In this document: in pieces, positions 19,052-27,032 of the stretch
Layout of the letters: every line of letters starts with the position of its first letter
Position numbering within the stretch: the first letter of the stretch is position 1
DNA from: Paenibacillus glycanilyticus
GTDB lineage: Bacteria > Bacillota > Bacilli > Paenibacillales > Paenibacillaceae
Assembly (NCBI RefSeq): GCF_023715145.1
Contig: NZ_JAMBNP010000007.1
Coordinates: 1 to 64,000 of the forward strand
DNA: 64,000 nucleotides
Direction of reading: 5' to 3'
The notes under the pieces: generated by a model
What the model was told of the DNA's origin: nothing
What the model saw: the letters and a program-made list of their open reading frames with translations, nothing else
Database searches by the model: none
Program-made: the position numbers and the translations under genes

Positions 19052-19333
19052 TAATTATACACCTTCTATACCTTGTCATAGTGCTGCATTTATATATTTT
19101 ACGACATTTTGCAACGAAATCCTTCTTTACTCTTAAAAAAAACTTAAAAATTTTAAAGAAATTTGCGAAATAACGTTGAAAACGCTTTATTTTAAGCGCT
19201 TACATAAACTATTTAACGATTTACGTAAAATATGGCTCGTTTTCTATCGTTTTTGCATATTTTCGAGTCTTTCGTGACATTCTACTTCTCGTATGTCTTT
19301 GTCCGCCACCGTTCGACTTTAGCAACATTAATG
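19052..19333. other. AT-rich divergent intergenic region upstream of sodA
   Basis: No gene is seen. The region is strongly AT-rich between 19130 and 19260 and holds a partial cre-like sequence, TTGAAAACGCTTTAT (about 19172-19186, one mismatch to the WTGNAANCGNWNNCW consensus), and an AAGCGCTT palindrome just after it. The sodA promoter lies at its right end. Confidence 0.5.
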
Positions 19334-19362
19334 TTGATTTATGTACTCGGATAAGGGATAAT
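19334..19362 (+). promoter_or_regulatory. Sigma-A promoter of sodA
   Basis: TTGATT at 19334, a 17-nt spacer and GATAAT at 19357, giving a leader of about 40 nt before the GGGAGG ribosome binding site and ATG at 19407. Confidence 0.8.
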
Positions 19363-19406
19363 ATGAGAAGAGTTTTACATAACCTATTTATGGGAGGCTG
19401 TTAATC

Positions 19407-20018
19407 ATGGCTCATCAATTACCTGCTTTGCCTTATGCAAAAGACGCTCTGGAACCGCATATCGACGCGCTGACAATGGAAATCCACCATGGCCGTCATC
19501 ACAACGCTTATGTAACAAACCTGAACGCTGCTCTGGAATCCGCTCCTGAGCTGCAAGAGAAATCGCTGGAAGAGCTGCTGGCTAACAACCTGGCAATCGT
19601 TCCTGACGCAATCAAAACAGCTGTCCGCAACAACGGCGGCGGCCATGCAAACCACTCCCTGTTCTGGGAAGTAATCGGGCCAAACGGCGGCGGCGCTCCA
19701 ACTGGCGCACTTGCTGCAGCAATCGAAAGCGAACTGGGCGGCTTCGACGCATTCAAAGCTGAATTCGCGAAAGCAGCTACAACTCGTTTCGGCAGCGGCT
19801 GGGCTTGGCTGTCCGTTAAAGACGGCAAACTGAAAGTATCGAGCCTGCCTAACCAAGACAGCCCGATCTTCGAAGGAGAAACGCCTATCCTTGGTCTGGA
19901 CGTTTGGGAGCATGCTTACTACCTGAACTACCAAAACAAACGCCCTGATTACATTGCAGCGTTCTGGAACGTTGTAAACTGGGCTGAAGTTGGCAAACGT
20001 TACGAAGCAGCTATCTAA
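19407..20018 (+). CDS. sodA: Superoxide dismutase (Fe/Mn family)
   Basis: A 203-residue Fe/Mn superoxide dismutase. Metal ligands are His in [13 protein letters not shown] (about 28), His in [11 protein letters not shown] (about 83), and Asp/His in [12 protein letters not shown] (about 165 and 169). The GPNGGG stretch is typical of the Mn-type Bacillota enzymes, though metal choice cannot be proven. It has its own promoter and terminator. It removes superoxide in the cytoplasm. Confidence 0.96.
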   Translation: MAHQLPALPYAKDALEPHIDALTMEIHHGRHHNAYVTNLNAALESAPELQEKSLEELLANNLAIVPDAIKTAVRNNGGGHANHSLFWEVIGPNGGGAPTGALAAAIESELGGFDAFKAEFAKAATTRFGSGWAWLSVKDGKLKVSSLPNQDSPIFEGETPILGLDVWEHAYYLNYQNKRPDYIAAFWNVVNWAEVGKRYEAAI

Positions 20019-20038
20019 TAAGTACCTGCTTGAGATAC

Positions 20039-20073
20039 AAGGCTGTCCCTCTATGGGACAGCCTTGTTTTTTG
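20039..20073 (+). terminator. Intrinsic terminator after sodA
   Basis: Stem AAGGCTGTCCC/GGGACAGCCTT, short loop, then a T tract. Confidence 0.9.
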
Positions 20074-20186
20074 TTATAAAGTGTTGGGCCGCATTGGCTG
20101 CTTCGTGCACACGGATAGGCATCTGCCGCATAAGATGGATGAGGATGAATGCCTAATCTGTCATACGAAGGAGTCTGACAAAGCGC

Positions 20187-20861
20187 ATGAGCAGCTATAC
20201 TTATAAGTATATCGAGGGGAAAGGCAACAACACCGTTGTTAGCAACTGCGGCTGCGGGGGCACGCGGACGCTAATGCCAGGACCGCCACCGCCTCCTCCG
20301 GGTCCGGGACCAGGACCGGGACCAGGGCCGTTCCCGCCAGGGCCAGGGCCGTTCCCGCCAGGGCCAGGGCCGGGGCCAGGGCCGGGGCCAGGGCCGTTCC
20401 CGCCGGGGCCGGGGCCATTCCCGCCATTTCCACCGTTTCCGTTCCCGCCGTTCCCGCCATTCCCGCCTCAGCCTGGACCATCATTTGTAACAGTTGTTAT
20501 TAATGGCGGACGGTTCTTCCCGAACGTGACCAACTCCTACCGGGTGCCTTTCCGTTTCGGAATGAGCATACGCGACTCCCTTGCGGCAACCGGCGTAGTA
20601 CGCTTCTCGTTTAACGGCCAGATCGCTTCGGTAAGCGGCATTCCGATCGGCGGACCAATCCAATATATCCTTCGCCTGAACGGCCGTGTACTGCCGCAGA
20701 CGCTATTGACCTTCCCGGTACAACGCTTTGACACCGTCTCACTCGAGCTCGTCTATTCCTTAACCGGCCGCACCGAGGATGAACTGTCCCAGGAGCTGAC
20801 AGACATCGCCCATCTGAACGTTGCGGAGCATTTCGCAACCTATGACCCGGAAGAAGTGTAA
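20187..20861 (+). CDS. Pro/Gly-rich protein with a C-terminal DUF4430-like domain
   Basis: A 224-residue protein. Residues 1-30 include a short CGCGG cluster. Residues 31-95 are almost only Pro, Gly and Phe in PGPGPFPP repeats, like some spore-coat or surface proteins. The remaining 110 residues form a globular domain with VTVVINGG, a SIRDSLAATG helix and YILRLNGRVL, which resembles the beta-grasp DUF4430 fold. No signal peptide is seen. GAAGGAG lies 13 bp upstream of the ATG, an unusually long spacing. I do not recognise a named family. A coat or surface role is inference. Confidence 0.7.
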   Translation: MSSYTYKYIEGKGNNTVVSNCGCGGTRTLMPGPPPPPPGPGPGPGPGPFPPGPGPFPPGPGPGPGPGPGPFPPGPGPFPPFPPFPFPPFPPFPPQPGPSFVTVVINGGRFFPNVTNSYRVPFRFGMSIRDSLAATGVVRFSFNGQIASVSGIPIGGPIQYILRLNGRVLPQTLLTFPVQRFDTVSLELVYSLTGRTEDELSQELTDIAHLNVAEHFATYDPEEV

Positions 20862-20883
20862 GCAGTAGCCGGAGCAAACAGCA

Positions 20884-20917
20884 AGAAGGCCATTCCGCGG
20901 CGGAATGGCCTTCTTTT
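20884..20917. terminator. Bidirectional terminator between convergent genes
   Basis: GAAGGCCATTCCGC/GCGGAATGGCCTTC is a perfect stem followed by TTTTC on the plus side. It serves the Pro/Gly-rich gene and the convergent protease gene. Confidence 0.9.
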
Positions 20918-20932
20918 CTATCTTCTAAAGCC

Positions 20933-22084
20933 TTACTCGGGCTTCTTCGCTTTCGCGTCCTCTTCCTGCTTGATGACTTTTCCTTTACCGCTGATCAGCT
21001 TCAGCTGGTCATTCTCGTAGCCAACGTCGTAGGTCACCTGATATTTGCTAAGCCGGTATTCCCCGTCCAACCGTTCGTCAACCGAGATGATCGCCGTTAC
21101 GATCGCTTCATCATCGCTCTCCTTGGTGACGTGAATGTTGTCGATCACGACATTCCGGGTCATCATATAGCCTTGGCGGAACACCTCATAGCTCGTGCCC
21201 AGCTTCCAGTTGCCGCCGAGCAGCGAATAAGCGTACACATAGTCGGCGTTGTTAAGACTGTCGTAGAAGTGGGTCACCAGATATTCCGCATACTCGGTAA
21301 TGGAAGCATCCTGCTTCACGGCACCGTCTTCCTCTTCCTGCTGCCACTCCGGCAAGGTCTTCATCGGATGCTCCGACCATGCCTCAGCCATATCCAGCAC
21401 GTTCACGATTGGAATGCTGAAGCCAATTGAGCTCTGCTCGATCCCCGCGGAATTAATGCCCAGCACTTCCCCCGTCTTTTTGTCGACAAGAGGGCCGCCG
21501 CTGTTGCCGGGGGCGATCGGCGCGGAGATCTGATACAAGTCTTTGTACGTATAGGGCTTAATCTCAAAGCTTCTTCCCAGGCCGCTGACCATGCCGGTTG
21601 TAACGGTATTTTGAAAGCCAAGCGGACTGCCGATGGCAATGACTTCATCGCCGATCTCCGCTTTTTCATTCCGTACCATTGCAAGCGGCTCTACGCCGGC
21701 GAGCCCCGGTACTCGGACAACCGCTACGTCCGTCTCCGTGCTAATGCCGATGACATCGCCCTCAAGCTCTTTCGCATCGGCCGTTTTGACCGTAACCTTG
21801 CTTGCTCCCGCGACCACGTGGGCATTGGTAATGAGATCGCCTTTATCGTTATAGACGAAGCCCGAGCCCTGCGTGCCGTCCTCGGTTTCGATCATGACGA
21901 CCAGCTTTTGCGTTGCGTAGATAATATCCTTTAGCGATTTCGGCGCACCTGCGTTGGCGTCGGCAAGCATCGGAAGTCCGCTCAAATGCCTCGGCACCTC
22001 CGCATGAATATAAGCAGCGGTACCCGCTCCCGCGCAAAGCACTATTACAGATGCGATAAGACTAATCCAAGTTCCTTTTTTCAT
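20933..22084 (-). CDS. HtrA-like S1C serine protease without PDZ domain
   Basis: A 383-residue protein with an N-terminal membrane or signal segment (residues 5-25) and a trypsin-like domain. The triad is His in TNAHVV, Asp in TDVAVVR and Ser in APGNSGGPLV. Instead of a PDZ domain the C-terminal 130 residues form an NTF2/lumazine-like domain (YAEYLVTHFYDSLNNADYVYAYSLL...). Start ATG at 22084 follows TAGGGGA and is 11 bp after the stop of the zinc-ribbon gene, so the two are one operon. Probable envelope quality-control protease. Confidence 0.88.
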   Translation of the reverse strand: MKKGTWISLIASVIVLCAGAGTAAYIHAEVPRHLSGLPMLADANAGAPKSLKDIIYATQKLVVMIETEDGTQGSGFVYNDKGDLITNAHVVAGASKVTVKTADAKELEGDVIGISTETDVAVVRVPGLAGVEPLAMVRNEKAEIGDEVIAIGSPLGFQNTVTTGMVSGLGRSFEIKPYTYKDLYQISAPIAPGNSGGPLVDKKTGEVLGINSAGIEQSSIGFSIPIVNVLDMAEAWSEHPMKTLPEWQQEEEDGAVKQDASITEYAEYLVTHFYDSLNNADYVYAYSLLGGNWKLGTSYEVFRQGYMMTRNVVIDNIHVTKESDDEAIVTAIISVDERLDGEYRLSKYQVTYDVGYENDQLKLISGKGKVIKQEEDAKAKKPE

Positions 22085-22095
22085 GACTAATTCCC

Positions 22096-23355
22096 CTAAT
22101 CCAAATACCAAGTCATATGATCGATAGCCACTGTTGCATTCTCGTCCTGCACATGATGAACAACAAAGGAGAAGTTGAACGTCTCTCCCGCTTCAATATA
22201 AGAAGGAGTTGCATCTACCTTGCCCGTCGTAATCACTTTTCCTTCCGAATCATGTACCGTATATTCAAGCGACACCGAATAGATCGGCCGGGTTGCCGCG
22301 TTCAGCAGTTCTCCCTTGACATTAAAGTCGCCAAAAATATCAAGCTGTGCATCAATATGCTTAACCTTGACCGCCGCGGTCTGGTTCATCAGATCCTCTT
22401 CCGCCGCCTTCTGCATCGCCTGTTCGATCCGCTCCTGCTCTGCCTCTTCGAAGTTTTTCTTCTCCGTTATAATGCGATCATACAGGTTAACCAGCTTCTC
22501 GTTTTCCGGTGCGTAAATCAGTCCTTTTTGCGCTGCGCTAATCGCCGCCGAGAAATTCTTCTTCTTCCGCATCGAATCCGCTTCGTTATAGCTGACGTCC
22601 GCAATCTTATCTTCAATCTTCTGACGAAGCGCTAGCGCCTCATCCCCCGACAAGCCCTTCACCTGATTGTACTGGCCTGCCAGATCATCCATATTCTCCA
22701 TGTTCGCAAATTCTGCCGATACTTGAAGAACCGTCACCTTCGTCGACATTTCGTCCACCTGATCCCGCACTCTGCCAAAAATCGGCTCCTCCCGGCCGCG
22801 CAGCTTCGACTTCACCTGCTCGAGCTGGGTTGCCGCTTCCTCCAGATCCTGATCATCCAGACGCTGCCGAATTTCCGTTATCGTACGGTCAAGCGATAAC
22901 GCTTCCTCTACGATCTTCAAATCCTCCTGCACCGGCTTGAAATCCGGTCGGGCATCCGCGGCTTTATTCAGCTGCCGGAACGACTCCTCGTATTTGCCCG
23001 CAAGCGCCTCCTGCCTGGCAGCATCCTGCCACTCAAGCACGCGGTTATTTAATCTTGCTTCATATAAGTAATAGGACAACAGCACGGCCGCAACGGCAGC
23101 CATCAAAATAATTGGAATCAGTCCGATTAATACGGTTTTCCTGCCTGCGGCCTGCCTTGTCGCCGGCGGCTGTAACGTCTCTAGTGCTGAGCCTGCCTGA
23201 TCCTTCGCCAAATCCCATTCTTCCAGTGCTGCGGCCTGTGTTTCATTCCCGCTGTGCAAACTTCGCTGTGAAGGCTCCAGCAGCCTGCCGCATTTGCTGC
23301 AATACACGGCATCCGCATCATGCTCCCTAACGCAATGATGGCAATACAATTTCAT
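22096..23355 (-). CDS. Zinc-ribbon, single-span membrane protein with FxLYD-like C-terminus
   Basis: A 419-residue protein. An N-terminal zinc ribbon (CHHC at 5-8, CSKC at 19-22) faces the cytoplasm and one transmembrane helix lies at about 72-94. A long helical, TPR-like region (about 100-320) then contains repeats such as FSAAISAAQKGLIYAPENEKL, and the C-terminal beta domain has GKVDATPSYIEAGETFNFSFVV as in FxLYD domains. The last is extracytoplasmic. It precedes the HtrA-like gene by 11 bp, so both probably act together at the envelope. The exact role is unknown. Confidence 0.82.
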   Translation of the reverse strand: MKLYCHHCVREHDADAVYCSKCGRLLEPSQRSLHSGNETQAAALEEWDLAKDQAGSALETLQPPATRQAAGRKTVLIGLIPIILMAAVAAVLLSYYLYEARLNNRVLEWQDAARQEALAGKYEESFRQLNKAADARPDFKPVQEDLKIVEEALSLDRTITEIRQRLDDQDLEEAATQLEQVKSKLRGREEPIFGRVRDQVDEMSTKVTVLQVSAEFANMENMDDLAGQYNQVKGLSGDEALALRQKIEDKIADVSYNEADSMRKKKNFSAAISAAQKGLIYAPENEKLVNLYDRIITEKKNFEEAEQERIEQAMQKAAEEDLMNQTAAVKVKHIDAQLDIFGDFNVKGELLNAATRPIYSVSLEYTVHDSEGKVITTGKVDATPSYIEAGETFNFSFVVHHVQDENATVAIDHMTWYLD

Positions 23356-23471
23356 TCTCCTCCAACTTGAATGTTCATCTCTGTATATCTCTTATCTATT
23401 CTATATGAAAAAATAAATGATCTCCATTTTTCCTTTACGGAAAATAAAAAAAGTTTCTCCAACCTCTTCCA

Positions 23472-23508
23472 TAAAAATAGCCGGAACCTGCGTCAGCAGG
23501 ATCCGGCT
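23472..23508 (-). terminator. Probable terminator after the minus-strand ATPase remnant
   Basis: AGCCGGAWCCTGC/GCAGG-TCCGGCT stem followed on the minus strand by ATTTTTATGG. It fits the original end of a siderophore-ABC operon on that strand. Confidence 0.65.
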
Positions 23509-23520
23509 CATTCTTTTCCA

Positions 23521-23652
23521 CTATTTAACGCCAATCGGCACCATGTACATGCCCGTACGTTCATCGGTCCGAATAGCGACTTCGATACCGTAAATGTGCT
23601 TCATGGTATGCTGCGTCACAACTAACTCCGGCGGGCCCTGCAGCAGCAGACA
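23521..23652 (-). pseudogene. C-terminal remnant of a siderophore-ABC ATP-binding protein
   Basis: On the minus strand about 43 codons encode a tail reading QGPPELVVTQHTMKHIYG, then EVAIRTDERTGMYMVP and a stop. This is the characteristic C-terminus of FecE/FepC/YusV-type ATPases. Walker A, signature and Walker B are all absent. The homology starts abruptly at about 23650, exactly where a second remnant begins on the other strand, so this is a rearrangement scar. Confidence 0.75.
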
Positions 23653-23868
23653 ACGATTGTGATGGTCCTGCATGACCTGCAGCAGGCTGCAGCTTATTGC
23701 GACCACATGATTGCAATGAAAGACGGCGAGATTCATTCGGCCGGGGACCCCCGGACGGTATTAACAAAAGGCTTCATGAGAGAAGTGTATGAACTGAAGG
23801 CAAAAGTCAGCTTCGACGGCCATTACCCCCTTATTATTCCGGTTCGAAAACCAAACGAGGAGGAACAA
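23640..23868 (+). pseudogene. C-terminal remnant of a second siderophore-ABC ATP-binding protein
   Basis: On the plus strand the frame reads TTIVMVLHDLQQAAAYCDH (H-loop region), then KDGEIHSAGDPRTVLTKGF and REVYELKAKVSFDG, as in the last third of FecE/FhuC-type ATPases. Walker A, the LSGGQ signature and Walker B are missing upstream, where the sequence changes at about 23650. The frame continues into the haem monooxygenase gene. The original gene was probably upstream of that gene in an iron-uptake operon. Confidence 0.75.
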
Positions 23869-23871
23869 ACG

Positions 23872-24213
23872 ATGATTATTGTAACGAACACATCGCAAAT
23901 CGTAAAAGGCAGCGGTGACAAGCTTGTGGAACGTTTTGACCGGATTGGCAAGGTAGAACAAATGGAGGGCTTCCCCGGTTTGGAAGTGCTGTGGACCCAA
24001 AATTTGAAGGAATACGACGAAGTCGCTGTCGTCACCCGCCGGACTTCCAAGGACGCCTTCCAGGCATGGACGAAAAGCGAAGCGTTCCGCGAACCCCACA
24101 AATACCGCAATATTCCGGATTACATTCAGGACAACAAAATTACGTTCCAGGAAGTGAAGATCAGACGCAACCCGATGACGGAAACGGCGTTAGACGAGAC
24201 TGCGGCGCAATAG
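23872..24213 (+). CDS. IsdG-like haem-degrading monooxygenase
   Basis: A 113-residue ABM-fold protein. The catalytic residues of IsdG/IsdI enzymes sit at the same positions: Asn6 (VTNTSQI), Trp66 (FQAWTKSEAF) and His76 (REPHKYRN). It would open haem and release iron in the cytoplasm. ATG at 23872 follows GAGGAGG. The gene directly follows a siderophore-ABC ATPase remnant, so an iron-acquisition operon probably stood here. A terminator follows. Confidence 0.9.
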   Translation: MIIVTNTSQIVKGSGDKLVERFDRIGKVEQMEGFPGLEVLWTQNLKEYDEVAVVTRRTSKDAFQAWTKSEAFREPHKYRNIPDYIQDNKITFQEVKIRRNPMTETALDETAAQ

Positions 24214-24249
24214 AACACTACATGCCCTGCAGGATGCATCCCATTCGGC

Positions 24250-24274
24250 AAAGCCCTCGTTTGAGGGCTTTTTC
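24250..24274 (+). terminator. Intrinsic terminator after the haem monooxygenase gene
   Basis: AAAGCCCTC/GAGGGCTTT hairpin followed by TTTT. Confidence 0.85.
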
Positions 24275-24321
24275 TGCTTTATCTACTGCTTTATCTACTG
24301 CTTTATCTACTGCTTTATCTG
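24274..24321. repeat. 12-bp tandem repeat, four copies
   Basis: CTGCTTTATCTA is repeated four times head to tail (the last copy ends TG), directly after a terminator. Copy number is likely to vary between strains. Confidence 0.9.
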
Positions 24322-24382
24322 CTGCTTTTTCACTTTTTTCAGCTTTGGTACTCCCTATTCCCTCTTCTCATTCACGCGCTAC

Positions 24383-24570
24383 CCTGGATTTTGTACATTA
24401 AACTGCCTTGAAGATCCGTATTCGCTCACGCACATTGGATTTCATGCAGTAAAAATGCGCCTTAGAGCCCGCTTTCCCTCTTCAAAGCGATCTACATTGG
24501 ATGAAATCCACTCTAGAACATACAAAGATGCTTATAAGACTAATTTTACTGGAGCAAATCCAACGTAGAG
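24383..24570. repeat. Dispersed TGGATTT...TTTTACTG-type motifs in a non-coding stretch
   Basis: Four related motifs lie at about 24383-24402, 24431-24456, 24492-24515 and 24543-24568. They combine TTGGAT/ATCCAA with a GTAAAA/TTTTAC end in both orientations, for example CATTGGATTTCATGCAGTAA and TTTTACTGGAGCAAATCCAA. No gene is visible between 24214 and 24738, a convergent intergenic region. Confidence 0.55.
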
Positions 24571-24678
24571 CGCAGCCTTACCTCAAGTGAGGGAATGGGA
24601 CAAAAGCGGCTGCGCGCTTCATATCCGCCACCTTCGCATCTACCCCGACGCAGATTAGATAGAGTTTCTTTTTAAAAC

Positions 24679-24727
24679 TAAAAAACGCCGCTAAGAAGAG
24701 GAATCCCCCCTCACAGCAGCGTTTTTT
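24679..24727 (-). terminator. Terminator after galU
   Basis: AAAACGCYGCT/AGCGGCGTTTT arms with a 20-nt interior, flanked by A/T runs, 12 bp beyond the galU stop. Confidence 0.75.
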
Positions 24728-24738
24728 AGCGCGTAATA

Positions 24739-25629
24739 CTACTCCGAACCAAGTCGCTCGCGCAAATAGTTGCGGACCTCCTCGTTAAGATCTTCCCGCT
24801 CCAGGGCGAAATCAATCGTCGCCTTCACAAATCCGAGCTTGTCGCCCACGTCATGGCGTTTGCCCGTAAAACGGTGCGCCAGAATAGGAGACAAATGATT
24901 AAGCCGCTGAAGGCTGTCCGTCAGCTGTATTTCTCCCGCTTTGCCCGGCTCGGCGTGCTCCAGCAGCTCGAAGATAGCCGGATCCAGCACATAGCGCCCG
25001 ACGACCGCCCAATTCGAAGGCGCCTGTCCCGGCGCCGGCTTCTCGATCAGATCCAGAATTCGGTTATGGGAGCTGTCGGTATCATCGAAGGCAGCAATGC
25101 CGTATTTATGCGTCTGATCCCAAGGCACTTCCATCAGTGCGACAATCGAGGAGCCCGTCGCCTCGTATTGATGAATCATCTGCTGCAGGCAAGGCGGCTC
25201 GGAACGAAGGATATCGTCCCCGAGCAGTACCGCAAAGGGCTCATCGCCGATAAAGCGCCGCGCGCACAGAACGGCATGTCCAAGGCCAAGCGGCTCCTTC
25301 TGGCGGACATAATAAATATCGGCCAGATGCGAGATATCCCGGACGATCGCGAGCATCTCTTCATTGCCGCGTTCCTCCAGCTCTTTTTCCAGCTCGTAAG
25401 ACTTGTCGAAATGGTCCTCAATCGCCCGCTTATGCCGTCCGCTGACGATAATGATGCTGTCGATGCCGGACTGCACCGCCTCTTCTACAATGTACTGAAT
25501 AGCCGGCTTATCGATAATCGGAAGCATTTCCTTCGGCTGTGCCTTGGTTGCGGGCAGAAAGCGCGTGCCTAGCCCTCCTGCCGGAATAATAGCTTTGCGG
25601 ACCTGCTGCCTTTTCGTCTCATTTAACAT
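24739..25629 (-). CDS. galU: UTP--glucose-1-phosphate uridylyltransferase
   Basis: A 296-residue nucleotidyltransferase that makes UDP-glucose for wall polymers, glycolipids and galactose use. Motifs are KAIIPAGGLGTRFLPATKAQPKEMLPI near residues 10-36, AVLLGDDI near 130 and EKPAPGQAPSNWAVVGRY near 180. ATG at 25629 follows AAGGGTG. The stop of the kinase gene lies about 20 bp upstream, so galU is the third gene of the regulator-kinase-galU transcript. Confidence 0.94.
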   Translation of the reverse strand: MLNETKRQQVRKAIIPAGGLGTRFLPATKAQPKEMLPIIDKPAIQYIVEEAVQSGIDSIIIVSGRHKRAIEDHFDKSYELEKELEERGNEEMLAIVRDISHLADIYYVRQKEPLGLGHAVLCARRFIGDEPFAVLLGDDILRSEPPCLQQMIHQYEATGSSIVALMEVPWDQTHKYGIAAFDDTDSSHNRILDLIEKPAPGQAPSNWAVVGRYVLDPAIFELLEHAEPGKAGEIQLTDSLQRLNHLSPILAHRFTGKRHDVGDKLGFVKATIDFALEREDLNEEVRNYLRERLGSE

Positions 25630-25649
25630 GGCCGTCACCCTTTCGATCC

Positions 25650-27032
25650 TCAAATGTCAGGCTCGGGATTCAGCGGCAGACGGATAACAAATACCGCGCC
25701 CTGCTTCGAATCCTCGATCTCGATTGTCCCGCCGTGAATGTCGATAATCTTCTTCACAATAGATAAGCCCAGCCCGCTGCCGCCTTGCGTGCGGTCCCTC
25801 GATGAATCGATCTTGTAGAATCGCTCGAAGACCCGCTCCCGCTCCTCCTCCGGAATTCCGCTGCCCGAATCGGCGATCCTTACAATCGCATCACCGTTCT
25901 TCTCCGACAGCTGGAACGAGATCTTCCCTTCCTCCGGCGTGAATTTAATGCTGTTCGTCAGCAGGTTAATCCACACCTGATTCAGCTGGTCCTCATCGGC
26001 CTTAATAACCGTTTCCTCCATTAATAGCTCAACCGTCAGGCGCTTCGCAAGCCAGGCTGGTTCGCAGGACAACACCACGTCCCGAAGCTGCCTGTCCAAA
26101 CGATACGCAACCGGCTCATACGGATGCTGCTCGGAATCAAGCGATGCCAGCTTCAGCAGATTTTCGCTCAGGCGGGATAAACGGCTGCTTTCCTGTTTAA
26201 TAATACCAACATAACGATTACGGTCGGTCTCCGTCAAATCCTCGCTGCGCAGCGCTTCCGCAAAACCGCCGATCGAGGTAAGCGGCGACTGGATTTCATG
26301 CGATACATTGGAAACAAAATCGCGGCGCATCGTCTCCAGCTGCGATAAGCTATGCGCCATCTTGTTAATGCTGTCCGCCAGCTCGCCCAGCTCATTCTTA
26401 TGCGACATCGGAAGCTGCACGCTGAAGTCGCCTTTGGATATGCGGGTGGTGGCGGCGGTCATCATTTTGAGCGGCTTCACCAGGTACCGCGCGGCAAACA
26501 GGATTAAGATACAGCCTACTGCCAAAAGGGTAATGAGGATCGTGAACGTGTTGCGCTGGAAGCTGCGGACCTGACGGACATGGTCAGGCGCGATAAATAC
26601 GGCCCATTCCGTATTGCCGAACTGCGCCATGCGGCCATAAGCCGGAGGCGAAGGCGGTCCGCTCTGATGCTCGCCCGCAAAATCCACTCTTTCCGTTTTG
26701 CCCTCAAAAATGTTCTCGACCGTCTTATAGGTCAGATGATTCACGATAGCCCGGCTTGTCCGGCCGACTTGAATCACAAGCCCGTTCCGGTTAACCGCGA
26801 CGATCGACATTTCCTGGAGACTCGACACCTGCTCGAGAAACACCGGCAAAGAGCGCGGAGAAGAATCATTATACAGCCGCTCCAGCCGCGTAATCATCAT
26901 TTCCTCCATTCCGTTCTGCCCCTGAAGATCGCGCCGGAACAGCTGATTGGCCGCGTAATAAGCAATACTAATACTTACTAATACGATGACCAGAAAAGTC
27001 ACCGCTATTCGCACGTACAAGCTGCGAATCAT
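25650..27032 (-). CDS. Membrane sensor histidine kinase (PhoR/BaeS-like)
   Basis: A 460-residue kinase. It has a first membrane helix (8-28), an extracytoplasmic sensor region (about 30-165), a second helix (168-188), HAMP (190-240), an H-box in FVSNVSHEIQSPLTSIGGF (about 252), then the N-box QVWINLLTNSIKFTPEEG and G-boxes ADSGSGIPEEE and GGSGLGLSIVKK. Its ATG overlaps the response regulator stop by four bases (ATGA), so the two are a translationally coupled pair. The signal is unknown; the galU partner hints at cell-envelope stress. Confidence 0.93.
   Translation of the reverse strand: MIRSLYVRIAVTFLVIVLVSISIAYYAANQLFRRDLQGQNGMEEMMITRLERLYNDSSPRSLPVFLEQVSSLQEMSIVAVNRNGLVIQVGRTSRAIVNHLTYKTVENIFEGKTERVDFAGEHQSGPPSPPAYGRMAQFGNTEWAVFIAPDHVRQVRSFQRNTFTILITLLAVGCILILFAARYLVKPLKMMTAATTRISKGDFSVQLPMSHKNELGELADSINKMAHSLSQLETMRRDFVSNVSHEIQSPLTSIGGFAEALRSEDLTETDRNRYVGIIKQESSRLSRLSENLLKLASLDSEQHPYEPVAYRLDRQLRDVVLSCEPAWLAKRLTVELLMEETVIKADEDQLNQVWINLLTNSIKFTPEEGKISFQLSEKNGDAIVRIADSGSGIPEEERERVFERFYKIDSSRDRTQGGSGLGLSIVKKIIDIHGGTIEIEDSKQGAVFVIRLPLNPEPDI

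Noticed and set aside
20239-20484. Minus-strand open frame rich in Ala/Gly/Thr opposite the Pro/Gly-rich gene
   Set aside because: It is a shadow of the GC-rich PGPGP repeat; the plus strand has a ribosome binding site, a globular domain and a terminator.
23991-24401. Plus-strand frame with ALSTALSTALSTA repeats
   Set aside because: It comes from the 12-bp tandem repeat after a terminator, out of frame with the haem monooxygenase gene, with no ribosome binding site.
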